The notes: generated by a model from the sequence alone, not told the origin. 64,000 bases of DNA from Chroicocephalus ridibundus (GCF_963924245.1 NC_086289.1:1870001-1934000), one strand, 5' to 3'. Shown: positions 13,795 through 25,603, numbered from the stretch's first letter. Made by a program: numbers and translations.

Positions 13795-14408
13795 AACAGA
13801 ACGATTTGGGTTGGAAGGGACCTTAAAGGCCACCCAGTGGCACCCCCTGCCCTGGGCAGGGACACCTCCCACCAGCCCAGGTTGCTCCAAGCCCCGGCCA
13901 ACCTGGCCTTGAACCCCTCCAGGGATGGGGCAGCCACAGCTGCTCTGGGCAACCTGGGCCAGGGGCTCACCGCCCTCACAGCCAACAATTTCTTCCTAAT
14001 ATCCATCTAAATCTCCCCTCCTTCAGTTTGAAACCCTTCCCCCTCGTCCCGTGTCTCCTCTCCCTGCACCAGAGTCCCTCCCCAGCTTTCCTGGAGCCCC
14101 TTTAGGGACTGGAAGGGGCTGGAAGGTCTCCCCGGAGCCTTCTCTTCTCCAGGCTGAACCCCCCCAGCTCTCTCAGCCTGTCCCCACAGCAGAGGGGCTC
14201 CAGCCCTCCCAGCATCTCCGGGGCCTCCTCTGGCCCCGCTCCAACAGCTCCGTGTCCTTCTGCTGTTGGTGCCCCAGCGCTGGAGGCAGCACTGCAGGGG
14301 GGTCACCCCCGAGCGGAGCAGAGGGGCAGGATCCCCCCCTCGCCCTGCTGCCCACGCTGCTGGGGATGAGCCCAGGCTGCGGGGGGGTTCTGGGCAGTGA
14401 GAGCACAT
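13795..14408 (-). repeat. CR1 LINE, 5'-truncated 3' fragment (GC-rich subfamily)
   Basis: This CR1 fragment lies on the minus strand. Its 3' end is at left (gatttgggttggaaggga at about 13803) and its 5' break is near 14408. The order of blocks is the standard one for avian CR1 read antisense: the ccctgccctgggcaggga hairpin-like box at about 13846, the gccttgaacccctccaggga box at about 13910, the cttctcttctccaggctgaa box at about 14140, and the cccagcatctccggggcctcctctggccccgct region. It covers the 3' UTR and the last part of the reverse-transcriptase gene. The coding part is degraded by indels and CG decay. It closely resembles the shorter copy at 58314-58684. Overlapping frames of 117-152 codons on both strands are repeat sequence and are not genes. 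Confidence 0.93.
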
Positions 14409-16317
14409 CTTCTGTTCTCAGAACGACTAAAGGCCCCACCAGCCCATGGCGGGAGGGGGGAGCACTGCGTACCAATGCCCAAGGAGCCTGCAGTAAGAAG
14501 CTGATGTGATTAGGGGAATTTAACAAAATAAAGAACCACCACGCCAGAGCCCGTATTTTCCTGTATCACCAGCACTGTTATTTTGATTCATATGTTTCAA
14601 CTGAAGCAAACACCGAAAGCAATTTGTGTAATAATACGCCAGAAAGTTAAACAAGAGTAAGCAAACTGCAGGAAATTCATCACCAGAGAACACAATATCA
14701 AACAAGCGTGTCCCAAGGAACAAAAGCAAGAGGTGAAGACAACAATGAAACAGCAAGAACGCATCCAACATATACAAGAGGGAAAGCAGAGCGAGGGCAA
14801 GAAGCCAGACACATTACACATGACATAAGTAAATAAATCAAAGGAAGTGAGATTAAAACCTGAATTAACTGGAGGAGGGGGAGAGCTATAGCACCTGCAT
14901 AGAGGTGTCCGCCCCACGGAGATTAATATCACACAGTCTATGAAAAGTCTGATTTGTAGTGGCTGAGCAGGGAAAGTAAGAGAGATTCACATTTCAAAAT
15001 CAGAGCGCTAAAAAAAATAACCAGTGTCACTATTCCCTGGCCTTCAAACTGCGGCAGCTGTCTGAAAACACAACAGGATTGCTCAAAGGAGCTCATGCTA
15101 ATTTGGATTTATATTGCAATAAAATTATATTTTGGGTTGGTTTTAAACTGTGGTTAAATACAGCAAAGTTAAAACCAAACAGTTTGAAAACTAAGTATTT
15201 TTTTTCCGTGTATGTTTTACAAAGTTTTAATTTTTTTTCTGTCATATTCCAGCTCATGACTAGCCAGAATTTTACTTTTCCAATCCTTTGGTAGAGTTCA
15301 GTTTCACTGGGTTGCTTTGGGTTTTTTTTTATTTTTTTTTTTATTTTTACTTTTTTTTAACTCTGTACACAGTAACTTGAAGCTTCAGGTAAATATCAAC
15401 TGTTCTTTGGCTGGGTGAGTATTTTGAGAGGTACCAATATCACAAAGTCTCCAAATGCAAACTAAGTTCAGTCCAAGCATCACGGTCTCATTGCAAACAG
15501 GAACAGCAGAAGCATAAAAAAAAATGTACACAAAATAGCATTTTCAAAAATATTTACGGAAAGTTGTGCTATTTTTCTATGTAATAGTTTGGCCACTCGA
15601 CGCGCTGGTATAAAGGATGCCAAGGGCTGTGGGGGACATCAGTTATTGACAGGAATATGCAGAAAGATCTTACAGGGACTTGCAGCAACTTAATTGTTAA
15701 ATAAGTAATAGGTGGGGATGGTGGGGACCATATAATTAAAGTGAACAAGGGGATTCTGAAACACGGAAAAACCTCCACATTTCCTGGGCGCTGGAGCAGA
15801 GCTAAGGCACGGTTCAACTCTGGGCTGGTGCCATTTCTAGGCACTAAATGGAGCAGGTTACTGAGAGGCAAACATGGAAGGATAATGTAAATAAAAGACC
15901 ATCATAAAGCACAGCCACTGCCTGACAATGTTACCTGCTAGTCTTAATTCTGGCTATTTATTAAAGAAGTCAAGTGCAACATGATGGGAGCTTAGGCTGG
16001 CAAGATCAGAGCATCATCAAGGCGACTATTACGTGGGTGGATAAAACTGCTGACTTTTAGTAATTTTGTATGAAACAAATTCCTTGCCACTGAAGTAATA
16101 GTAAAAACAGTCAAGAGAATAATCGCATGGAAAAATATAAAAACTGCCAATCCTCCCTTCCCTCAGCTTTTCCAACCACCTGCTGGCAAACTGCAATATA
16201 TGGGTCTTTCTTGTTTAAATATAAAAGCCCCATGAGATAGAAATTAAATAAAAATCAAAGTATCCTCAACATCTTCCAGAGCATCTATTGATTACGGGAT
16301 TTTCACGTTAAAGAGTG
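14409..16317. other. Unique AT-rich non-coding sequence
   Basis: No gene recognised. The stretch contains the T-rich tract at 15322-15358. Open frames reach 111 codons (14597-14932, minus) with a hydrophobic but unrecognised translation. Confidence 0.45.
15322..15358. repeat. T-rich low-complexity tract
   Basis: A run of T blocks broken by single A or AC, at 15322-15358. Read on the minus strand it is an A-rich tail, but no retroposon body is recognised beside it. Confidence 0.85.
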
Positions 16318-16385
16318 GCACGCGTGCTTCTGCGCCCCATTTGTGCCCTCCGTGCGCCCCACGCCGCGGCGGAGGGCGAACGCAC
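16318..16385. other. Short CpG-rich patch
   Basis: About ten CG dinucleotides in under 70 bases (around ACGCCGCGGCGG at about 16361), inside otherwise AT-rich DNA. Undepleted CpG suggests low germline methylation or recent origin. It is too short for a CpG island. Confidence 0.4.
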
Positions 16386-16419
16386 GAAGCAGCAAATAAC
16401 GCACTGGAAGCTTCGATTT

Positions 16420-16880
16420 TAGATATGCGAGACCACAAAATTAATGAGCATCTTTGGAGTAATAATTTGTAGACTTCATAGAGAACCAGGGCAGATTATA
16501 AATGCTGTTGACCTAGAAGAAGTAATAGAGAATTCAGTATTCAGTACTGAAGAACAATTTATAAGTGAATAAAGTCTAGCACGCGATATGACTGCTTTCT
16601 GTTGACAGATGGCAGAGAAGTATCTCCTCCATTCTCTCTCATTAAAATAATTATGGCAATGTATGTTAGCCTCTCTTCAAGTCTGGCATTTTCACAGCAC
16701 ATACAGGGGGATCATCATTGTAGGAATAAGGTTAAATAATAATGGAAACATATTTCTGGCATGCAAAGGGCATTTGATATTAAACTTACCTGCTTCCAGA
16801 AATAACAGCAGGGAGAAATTTGTTACCTCGGAGTAAATGAAATGATTTAACTTATTTTAACAGGAGGTTAATTAGAGCTC
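16420..16880. promoter_or_regulatory. Candidate conserved non-coding element
   Basis: This AT-rich, non-repetitive stretch is dense in homeodomain-like ATTA/TAAT cores and includes TTGACAGATGGCAG at about 16603, which joins a MEIS-like TGACAG to an E-box-like CAGATG. Such clusters are common in vertebrate developmental enhancers. No comparison across species was possible, so the call rests on motif texture alone. A strong splice-donor match on the minus strand ends at 16790 and could instead mark an exon. Confidence 0.22.
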
Positions 16881-19783
16881 TGCACTACCTGGAGAACCGC
16901 GTCCCAAAACCAGGTCAAGCCGCGGTTCGGCTGACGAGCCTTTGCCTCACGCACCTCCTCCAGAACCCGGCTTGTTTCTCGTTTTTACCTTTGCTGCCAA
17001 TTGCTCACTGTAAAACTGCAAATCAGATGCAGTCCAGTGTGAAACCTCTTCCACAGCTGTCAAATAATAAAGTCTGTGAAACTACGGAAGGGGGAAAAAA
17101 AAATAAATTTAGGTTACTAGAAGCCATGTAAAAAATATTCCCCGTTCAAGTGTATTTCTTGCATGGCCAATGCATCTGTGTCTCCTGCTCCAGCAAAACA
17201 CCCAGGGTGGCGCGCGGGGAGGCAGACAGCGTTAGCCCAGTTATCCCCTGCCCTGCTAATTATTCCGATGGGTAGTTAGCGACACAAGTTAATTACCCGC
17301 CACGTAACGGGGTTGCGATACTGGAAGTCAATGTCCCCACCGTAACGCGTGACATTAACACCGCATGATGTCATGGCTGAGCAAAAATTCTCCGGTGTCA
17401 GCAGTGTAGACTCCAGCCTTTCCCACTGCTGTTCTCCCCAATATGATTCACTTTCATTATTTATGAGACTTGTCTCACTAACCCTCAGCAACGGTTCCAA
17501 ATAATGATAGGAATCTGTCAGTGTAGGATTGTATTTCTCAAAACAATAACCACAGTTCCTGGAAATGTCAATATGTCAATTGAGGGTAACACATCTCTCA
17601 ATAAACCAATATTTTGTAAAAACAAAACAAAATCTAAAAAAAAAATAAAAATATCATGCACAGAAAACGGAAATTTGAGCTACATCGAGCTGTCCTCTTA
17701 CAATGTCGGGCAGAAAAATTCATCCTTCCTGCCAGATGGTGGAGACAGAAAAGCACATTTATATTTTCCCCAATTAAAAATTGTGAAGCATTCAATATTT
17801 TAGTCCTTAATATTCATGAATTGCCGTGAGAAAGGAAACGAAGGTCTTGACAAAAGTCAAAGAGCTCAGGCTACAGCAAAACCCAACCTTCGTAATACAA
17901 AAAATAGCGCTAAGGATAAATCATCCGGTCCTTAACAGTTCCATCCTGAACCTAACGATTTAGAAATCTGGAGCTACTCAAATGAGTTTCGTCACCACGT
18001 CTGAGATCAGCCTTGCACAAATCTGCGTTTTACCCTAAGCCAATGAGAATAAGGGTGATGATCAAATCCCTGCCTTCAGTTCCAGAAAACTCATTTCCAT
18101 CCAAGTATCTGTTCTTGGACATTCTTAGAGGCCAACGTTAATCAAAGACTTTTTTAAAATTTATTTACTATGCAGTTCTGAACGTATTTATGTAGCTATA
18201 GTATAGCAATGAGAAGTATGTAGAGATACTACATTCACTGACCAAATAGTCATCTACATAAGTGATGCTTCAGTATTTAGGTTCTACCACGCAAATCCTA
18301 AAAACTTGGTGAAGACACTTAATTATTTAGGTTACAGGTTGTTTTTCCACAAAGGCCTTATCCCATCTGAGTTTTTACTATATTGGTTTTCCTTCATGGT
18401 CAAAGTTTACAAAAGACCAGTTTGACCACGTTATGAAACGAACTGGGTGAAGGGCCTTCTTGGGTTACATCAGTAGCTTTAACACACAGGTAGGAAAAAC
18501 CTGAAGGTATTTCAGATGATGCTTAAATTATCAGAGAATTGCGAGACCATTTGCCATTTCCGAAATTCTAGGACATTAATATTTCTAATACCAGAAGTGT
18601 AAACATATTAAAAAAAAATTCAAAGGAAAGCAAAAGCAAGTTCTACAAAACTGAAGGTCTACAGAAAAATGTATTGATTTGTTGGCGGAACGTTCAGCTA
18701 AAAAGCAGAAGTGTTCTAAAACACAATACAAAGAATATTAAAAGCACTAAAATTTCTGTTGCCCATTGCAACACTCACATCTGTGTGCTGGGAATAGGGA
18801 AAATACAGCATATCTATTTTGAAGAATATAAATTTATCAGAACAGCAATAAATCCCTACCCATGACACAAACTACAAATAACTACACAGACCTCCCTAAC
18901 AAATCATCCTGAATTTAATCTTTCCAAACCCAAAGACCATCATATTTGGCTAATACAGTACATCTTTTTCCACCACCACTTGCATGGGACTTTGGTCTGG
19001 AGTGATCCATTTATTTCTGACTTTTCCAGAAAATTCCAAGTTCTAGAATTTACAGAGCCACGATTAGCAAAGTGGGGAGACCCGATTTAAGAGAAAATTA
19101 AAGAAACATACCAGCTTCACATGACACTGTATGCGGCATGTAACGTTAACAAACAGTAGGCAAAAGTGGTAATTAACCAGTTTCTATCTTTCAATATGCA
19201 TAATCCCCAATTATCAAGGAGCGGTATTTAGGTAGGTAAATATAATGGAGGTGGAGTGGGTGATTCCTCAGCAATCTTTACCACGCAGCCATGAGAGCCA
19301 TCAAGGATCTCCTTCAGAGGCAGCAAAAAATAACAAAGGATATAAACATCAGAAGGCCATGGAGCTTGAGAAATTAAGGGCTATAAACAACCAGTGGCCG
19401 ACGAGATGATCTAAGACAGAAAACAAGTGGAAAAGCAAAGCCACTGACCAGTACGTGGACTGGCTTACCAACAGTCACGTGCCTCAGAGTGCCGGAAAGC
19501 AACCAGGGCTGTTCTCGTCATTAAGAACAGCAACAAAGCAGATAATTTCTCACTGTATCTTCCATTAAGAATGGGAGAATGAGTTTCTCCTCTGTAAGGG
19601 ACGCTGCTCACTCAACTGGATCAGAGACAACCCCGACTCATCCCTTCTTCCTCATAGTAAATGATGGAAAACTAAGGAAAAGAGTATTTCCCCAAATATT
19701 TGATAAAACTCTAGAAGACACCAACGCTACCAAGTTCCTTTATTTAAGCAGCAGCATGGAAATACTAATTGAGAAATGCACTA
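16881..19783. other. Unique non-coding sequence
   Basis: No gene or repeat family is recognised. A CpG-containing patch lies at about 16895-16960 (GCCGCGG). Open frames stay below 100 codons. The AT-rich stretch at about 18120-18330 has many ATTTA and TATTTA words but no clear element. Confidence 0.45.
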
Positions 19784-19815
19784 AACTTTGGGTTTCCTCA
19801 ACTTTGGGTTTCCTC
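19784..19815. repeat. 16-bp perfect tandem duplication
   Basis: AACTTTGGGTTTCCTC occurs at 19784-19799 and again at 19800-19815 with no gap or mismatch. It is a local duplication. Confidence 0.85.
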
Positions 19816-20857
19816 GCCGTCTTTAGTGATGTGACCCTCAATGGTGTCTCCTTCCCTGCGTCCTGCAACCACAGCTTGCAGCTGCCTCTGCCGTACGGAT
19901 CACACCGCTCATTGTTCTCCACTTCTTGTTTTCCCTGTTCTCCTTATTTCTGTTCCCCGTCTGCTTGCCCACTCTGTACGCTCTTCCATATCACAATTTT
20001 GGTTATTACTTTTGTAACGGTATCTCATGATGTTACAATTACTATATATCTCCTTGCATCCTGATCTCCTGTTGCTTCCTCTGATTAGAAGCAGTTCTCC
20101 AGCTTTCCTCTAAAAATACTCTTTTTCCTTTTCCTTAATAATGTGTCATCCTCGACACTGCCGAGTCTGGATGAACAGGAGTCCATCACACCACACTTCC
20201 ACTACTGGAAGAGTTTCATTTGCCCTCCTACTTACGCTCCTAAAATTTTATTTTATATTTCACTTGTTCACACAGCTCAATATTGACAAAACCACATTTC
20301 GTCACCCCATTCTAACCAGCCTATCACACCCAAACACGTCTCCATTGCTTCTTCCAAACCCCATAAGATCCTCCATCTCACTTACTCAATACAGTTCTCC
20401 CATGACCTGCGTTTTTCTCAGTTTCTCCACCTCATCCTCCCCTCATGGCCAACCCAACCCAGCCACACAATTTCCTTTTCCTGCATTTGCCCGAAAGAGT
20501 CGCTCCTGCCATAAGGGCACCCAAAGCACCCAGCCCTTGACGTGCTGTGGTGTAAAGCTCATAGATGTCCTCCTTTCAGCCAACCAACCACATGCCGTTG
20601 GTGGGTCTGTGGAAACCATCTTCCCCAGCTGCCTTCCAGTCCTGCAGGTGACAGCAGAGGGACACCAGGGCAGGAAGCGAGCAAGAGGCAGACACACAGG
20701 AGTCCTCCCTTCGGGCCACAACACTCGGGCTGTTCTCCTTCGCTTTTTACCACCCTCCACCTCAAAAAGGCTGTTCATGTTTGCGCAGTCAACAACATCG
20801 GCAAACCCTCCGGCTCATGCCTCTGTGCATGCGTTTGTTCCTATAAATACCATGAGG
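19816..20857. other. Pyrimidine-rich unique sequence with long chance open frames
   Basis: The plus strand is rich in C and T from about 19840 to 20480. This lowers the frequency of TAA, TAG and TGA and explains plus-strand open frames of 161 codons (19579-20064) and 249 codons (20141-20890). Their translations are rich in Ser, Pro, Thr and His, have no domain I recognise, and the second runs into a microsatellite. I do not call them genes. Confidence 0.5.
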
Positions 20858-20886
20858 CACACACACAAATATATATATATATATAT
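20858..20886. repeat. Compound microsatellite (CA)5 then (AT)9
   Basis: Five CA units at 20858-20867 are followed, after one A, by nine AT units at 20869-20886. It is likely polymorphic in length. Confidence 0.9.
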
Positions 20887-20954
20887 GTAAAAATCACAAA
20901 CCACTTAATATAGGTAACAGTTCTGACATTTTTCAGTCGCACAGTGGGTTAATG

Positions 20955-21020
20955 ATAAACTGTTTAATATGGAATTATAAACTGATAAATATGGAATGAT
21001 AAACTGCTTAATATGGAATT
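20955..21020. repeat. Three-copy 22-bp tandem repeat
   Basis: Three head-to-tail 22-bp units at 20955-20976, 20977-20998 and 20999-21020. Each starts ATAAACTG and ends AATATGGAAT plus one base. Units 1 and 3 differ at one position (TT against CT after ATAAACTG). Unit 2 differs at a few positions. It is a small minisatellite, 70 bases from the CA/AT microsatellite. Confidence 0.9.
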
Positions 21021-21360
21021 ATCACAGACTTTGTACATCTTTCTGGTTCATCAAAATTAAAGTTTCACCAACTGTACGAACCGAACTCTCTCCACCTCAA
21101 TTTGTGAAACGGCGACATTTTGGTGTCAGTGAAGCGCAGTGGACAGGACTTTGAACAAAATTTGCTGTTTGCTATTAAACTTGCGGTTTGCAGCCGCATC
21201 GACAGGAGCCGTATTTATCATATAAACAAATAGGAAACCCCCCAATGAGCGAATTAATCTCCCCCTGCACATACGCCACCTCACCCAGCCTCGTGGACAC
21301 ACAGAGCGCGCAGAGTTTAAACATCGGCTGGCACACCTATCAATCCACGGCAAACTTATC

Positions 21361-21620
21361 ATAAAGCAATCATAGCTTAATTAAAGCCAGAGAGAGGTCA
21401 ATATGTTCATATGCGAGATGATTCAGTATGATGTCACTTGGGTACAATCAATTAAAATGCACAGGGTATTTTTTAAATGGGAAAACCTGAGTAGGGAGCC
21501 TGTTGTCTACCCAAAGGTTTCGCTATGCTTTAAAAGCTTCATTTAAATATTTTTTTTTTCCTTATTTATATGCACAAAAGAAATAGTTATATCAGATATT
21601 CATAGGTGATTTAGATGATT
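21361..21620. promoter_or_regulatory. Candidate conserved non-coding element
   Basis: Non-repetitive AT-rich DNA holding a TTAATTAA palindrome at about 21379, an ATF/CRE-like TGATGTCA at about 21430, CAATCAATTAAAATG at about 21447 and a PBX/HOX-like TGATTGAT at about 21617. This density of homeodomain-type words is typical of developmental enhancers. No conservation test could be made, and AT-rich DNA produces such words by chance. Confidence 0.22.
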
Positions 21621-22079
21621 GATACCAATTTCTCTTCATAATATGACTAGCAAATAAAAAACACAGCAGTTCTAATATAAAAAAATAACATGTGACAAGG
21701 TTTCCTAAAACATTTCTATTTTGGACCTCACAAGCTAAATTGCTTTTGCTGGCCCCTTCCACCTCTCAGCACGGTTGACAGACAAATTGATCGAAACATC
21801 GGAAAATAATATGCTTGCAAAATTTCTCTGGGTGAGTTTTCAGTCTTTTGAATTTTTCATACAGGAACAAAATGAAAGATTGCCTCCTTGATTTTTCCTC
21901 CATTATGCGTCCCCATCTTATGTACTACAGGAACATACAATACTTCAAATAGCAGCAATACATTGTAAACAAAATGTATAACATTTTTCATAGAACACCC
22001 AAGCCGTGCGAAGTTAAAAGACTGGGTAGCAGGCATCTTTGCCCTGCAGATTATGTTGTTCAATTATAATGAATTCATA

Positions 22080-22215
22080 CATTTGAAGTTGCCTTAGGGC
22101 CTCTCATTAGACTTAGGGGTGTTTATTACAGGAAATATTGCTTGTATCATTTAAGAAGCAAGAAGGCTAGATGATTTGATTAGAAATGTTGACAGTTGAG
22201 GTGTGTAAAAAATAT
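22080..22215. promoter_or_regulatory. Candidate regulatory stretch beside the CpG-rich patch
   Basis: The stretch contains CTCATTAGA, TTTATTACAGG, TGATTTGATTAG, TTGACAGTTG (MEIS/TGIF-like) and GAGGTGTG (T-box-like) in about 130 bases. It lies 75-200 bases left of the CpG-rich patch at 22290-22535, so the two could form one element. Evidence is motif texture only. Confidence 0.18.
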
Positions 22216-22289
22216 GTCATTCACCCACATTTTCCCCCCACTTTAATATTAGGATCCTTCATTTTTTATGAATTCTTTAACCCCTTCCT

Positions 22290-22535
22290 CGTTTCCCTGC
22301 AGCCCACGGCTGCTGCGGCACCGTCCGCTCCCAGGACCGCCGGTTCCTCACCGGGAATTGCGATTCTGACACTGGCCGAGGCTTTTCGCCCGCCAGCCGG
22401 GGGAGAATACAACCGCCGCCGGGTTGCCATCGCATCCCTCCATCCCTCCCTCCGGCGGAGCATGCGCGGGCAGGGACAGTGGTCCAGCCGCTCCCGGCTG
22501 CCGATGGGACATCGAGGCAGCAGCCCAGATATTTA
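22290..22535. promoter_or_regulatory. Small CpG-rich island
   Basis: About 25 CG dinucleotides occur in about 245 bases with GC content near 60 percent, against AT-rich flanks. By hand count the CpG frequency is close to that expected from base composition, which is unusual in vertebrate DNA outside unmethylated islands. It holds GCATGCGCGGG at about 22459, close to an NRF1 half-site, and a TCCATCCCTCCCTCC run at about 22437. Open frames cross it on both strands (22186-22536 plus; 22277-22564 minus) but show no domain. On the minus strand CCCGGTGAGG at about 22353 would serve as a splice donor. It may be a weak or distal promoter, an enhancer, or an exon-1 region. Confidence 0.4.
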
Positions 22536-25436
22536 AATTTCCACCTTGTGAAATTTAACCCCATTATATTTTCCTCGACACCGCGTAGGAAAGCCTTGAG
22601 GGGAAGAGTTCATCACCTTTCGGTCCAAATTAAACAAGTCCTGAGAGATTATCTTGAATTAAAGCACTCAGCAGCAGATTAAGTTTAAGGGGCTGATCGG
22701 AAGGCTCCAGGAAAAAAAAAACCACATAAAAATAACTGTTTGCTAATTTCTCATTACATTTGCCACCAAAAAAAAAATTAAATTTTAATACTCCTGAGCA
22801 GCAATATACAGCACTTTAAATTCCTATGCTACATAAACTGACCCCTAAATACGCTTTAGATAATCTGTAATTCAGGGAAAAGTAATTCTTTTTTCCACAA
22901 GATCTTTTGACAGCCACTAGTCTGAGCATTAACCTCCCCAAACTTCCTATTAGTAACTCGCAGGGAGTTTTACAACAGCTTGAATTCCCCGAGTGGTTAC
23001 TGCTGTTTGGTCAGTGCGATTTCAGACCAGCACATCCCTGAAAACAAGGCTGTATGTTCTTAAAGTGTGCCTATACAAACAATGCAGCGAAAAGCATCAA
23101 GTAATTGTGAGGACCAATAACAGGGGTAAGAAATCTCACCTTCTGGGTCTCGCCTGTTTATTACCCATAGTTCGCTTAGCTCAAATTGGGCTTCTATTTT
23201 CCATGTTCTGTTTAGCCAGAGAAATTTAAATAAAACACCGCTTTACTTTGAGAAATTTAAATAACTTAAAATGTGTATCTGAGGAGCAAACGAGGCTCTT
23301 GTAGATCTTCCAGACTTCACATTTGATCGCAGCACCATTTAAAAAAGGAACAGGGAAAAAAAAAAAAATTAAAGTTACCAAGAGTAATCCATTTGCATTT
23401 CTCTACTGGAGAAGTTTTCCCTGTGCCAAGGCGGCCTGTGAAGGCAGGTGTGTATTTAAATGGGACGTTCTCATTAACAGAGAGTTAAGGAAACATCAAT
23501 GGTGTGGAAAGTAATTAGGCCAAAATATGTGATGTATAATAATAATAATCTTGGACAAGTTTCTAACGTGACTAGTAACTGCTTTTCTCCTCTGAGGACC
23601 TGGTATTTGCCATTTCATCCTCTCTGCAAAATATCACAGAATGTTGGTAGTTTGCAGCCAGATTTTGTTTTCCTACCACAAGTCACCAGAAACTAGACTT
23701 AAAAACTAATTTCATTAGTGCATTTGCATTTTTTCTGTTTTGTTAGGTGCTACCTATACACACATATAAATACTAACATTGAAATAGATGCCTGTATTTT
23801 TTTACTAGAAATTTATGTTTTTACTGCATTGATACCCCTAGCATCTATCAACCAAATAAAATTCAACCATCTCTCTAAATGCTTGAGACAAAAAAAAAAA
23901 TCCAGTTTTTGATGCTTATTTTATAGTCAGTTGTAGAACAGGGTCAGAAATTTGATTTCGAAGGGCACATCAGAGGGGTTTAGCGCTCACACCCTCTGCA
24001 GTAACACATTCCTGTAGGTCCTAACGAGCTCCATTGAGCGCCTTATCTCCCTAACGAAGCAGTCCTCACAGAACGACATCCGACCGTAACGCAAGCAACG
24101 CCAGATACCCTATACAAGGCAACCTGGCTTTAAACTATGCTATCGAAATACCAAAATGGCAGTCCTGGCTCAATTCAAAACCTACATTTCATTTTACACT
24201 GATTATTCTAAAAATACGGTTAATAACAGCAAACTCAGTTCGTCAAATATTTTTCAACTACTGCGAAACAACAGCTATATTTTAAGATCATACAATTTCT
24301 CTGCAGCATCAGCAACACATCAGCTTTGCATCTCCTGTACCGAATCAATGCGTAGCACTCCAGAAGTTGCTAATCTGCATTTAAAGGCCCTTACGTCTCT
24401 TAAAATACTTAACTAAACACTTTAGGGTGTTTAAACCACAAGCTGCCCACTATCTTCAAATATCTACAGAACTAACAGTAGTGTTGTTAAGTTAGGAGTG
24501 ACAAATACTAGAAAACCTCCACAATTTGGCTTCCATATCTCTGAATTGGTATTTCAGTGACAGATGTTTGTTGCGGCAAAAACCTCTGTCAGAACAAAAT
24601 TAGGTGATCTATCATTTTAAGATATGGTCTTCATATACTGTTTACTCGAAGATATCACTTGCCTCAAGCCAATTTTGACCAAGAACATTTTGTGATATGG
24701 AAGTGATTTGTATATCATCATTTTTGTGATAAATGTAGCTCTTGAACACAAAATAACCTACTATTCCACAGTATTACAGTTAAAACTCCTTCACCAGTAA
24801 ATCTGTACTACTGCTTTTATTACTACAAAGATACTGTATCTAGACTTCAATGTATTTCCCATTTTTATTCACTGAATAGGGTTGCCCGGTTTCTTGGCTT
24901 TACATCAGGGAACTTGGTCCTCTCCCCCTCTTTCATACCAGAGACGGTACCAGTTTGGGGGACACAGGAGGAACCAGCATCCACTGCAACATGGACCTTT
25001 GGATTCATTTCGGCAAACAGGGCAAGGGCAACATAAAGCAACGCAAAAATCTCTTCCAGAAAGGACAGTGCCCAGAGGCAGGGACCGACAGCCCGAGTTG
25101 TTCATGCAACATGTCACATCCAAAATTAACGATTCAGTTCCACAACCACTATTTTAGAGGAACCATCCCTCCTCCGAGAGTCTAAAACCTTCTGATTCAC
25201 AGACGATTGGAACAAACCAGCAGCTTCCACCTCACCCCCTTCACCTTCCGCAGCAGAGAAAGGGGACATGATGACGTAAGCCAACCACAAAGGGCTGAGA
25301 ACCACCATAAACACAAGAGCTGGACAAATCACAGGTGTAGGTGGATGAGACAGAACAAGAAAGACATTCCAAGAGGCTGAGTAAACATGAAGAGAAGTGT
25401 CCATCACTTGACCTGGGCAAACCCTCTTAAATTTAA
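22536..25436. other. Unique AT-rich non-coding sequence
   Basis: No gene or repeat family. The word GAGAAATTTAAATAA occurs at 23219-23233 and 23250-23264. A short (ATA)n run lies at 23536-23549 and an A13 run near 23356. Open frames stay under 100 codons. Confidence 0.45.
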
Positions 25437-25475
25437 CTTAAGATGGTTTAACAAACTCCATCTTAAGATGGAGTT
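25437..25475. repeat. Perfect 22-bp palindrome with an extra flanking arm
   Basis: 25454-25475 is a perfect palindrome: the 11-base arm AACTCCATCTT is followed at once by its exact reverse complement, centred on CTTAAG. A further copy of the arm core, CTTAAGATGG, lies at 25437-25446 and pairs with CCATCTTAAG at 25458-25467 around an 11-base spacer. The DNA could therefore form two alternative hairpins. Confidence 0.9.
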
Positions 25476-25603
25476 GAGGAGTTTCTACCACCAGTGCAGA
25501 ATCTGACACCTTTTCTGAGATCCCTGGTTAGCAGGAACACCTGCAATCTAGAAAATTAATTGGGTCCATAAATTATTACATAAGCCAGTGAATAACCATT
25601 ATT

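Noticed and set aside
14051..14526. Open frames of 117-152 codons on both strands
   Set aside because: They fall on a GC-rich CR1 fragment, where stops are scarce. They are repeat sequence.
15322..15358. Poly-A tail of a minus-strand retroposon
   Set aside because: The tract is interrupted by A and AC, and no element body is recognised to its right.
20141..20890. 249-codon plus-strand open frame
   Set aside because: It lies in pyrimidine-skewed DNA that lowers stop frequency, has low-complexity Ser/Pro/Thr composition, runs into a microsatellite and has minus-strand open frames opposite. No domain or splice context supports a gene.
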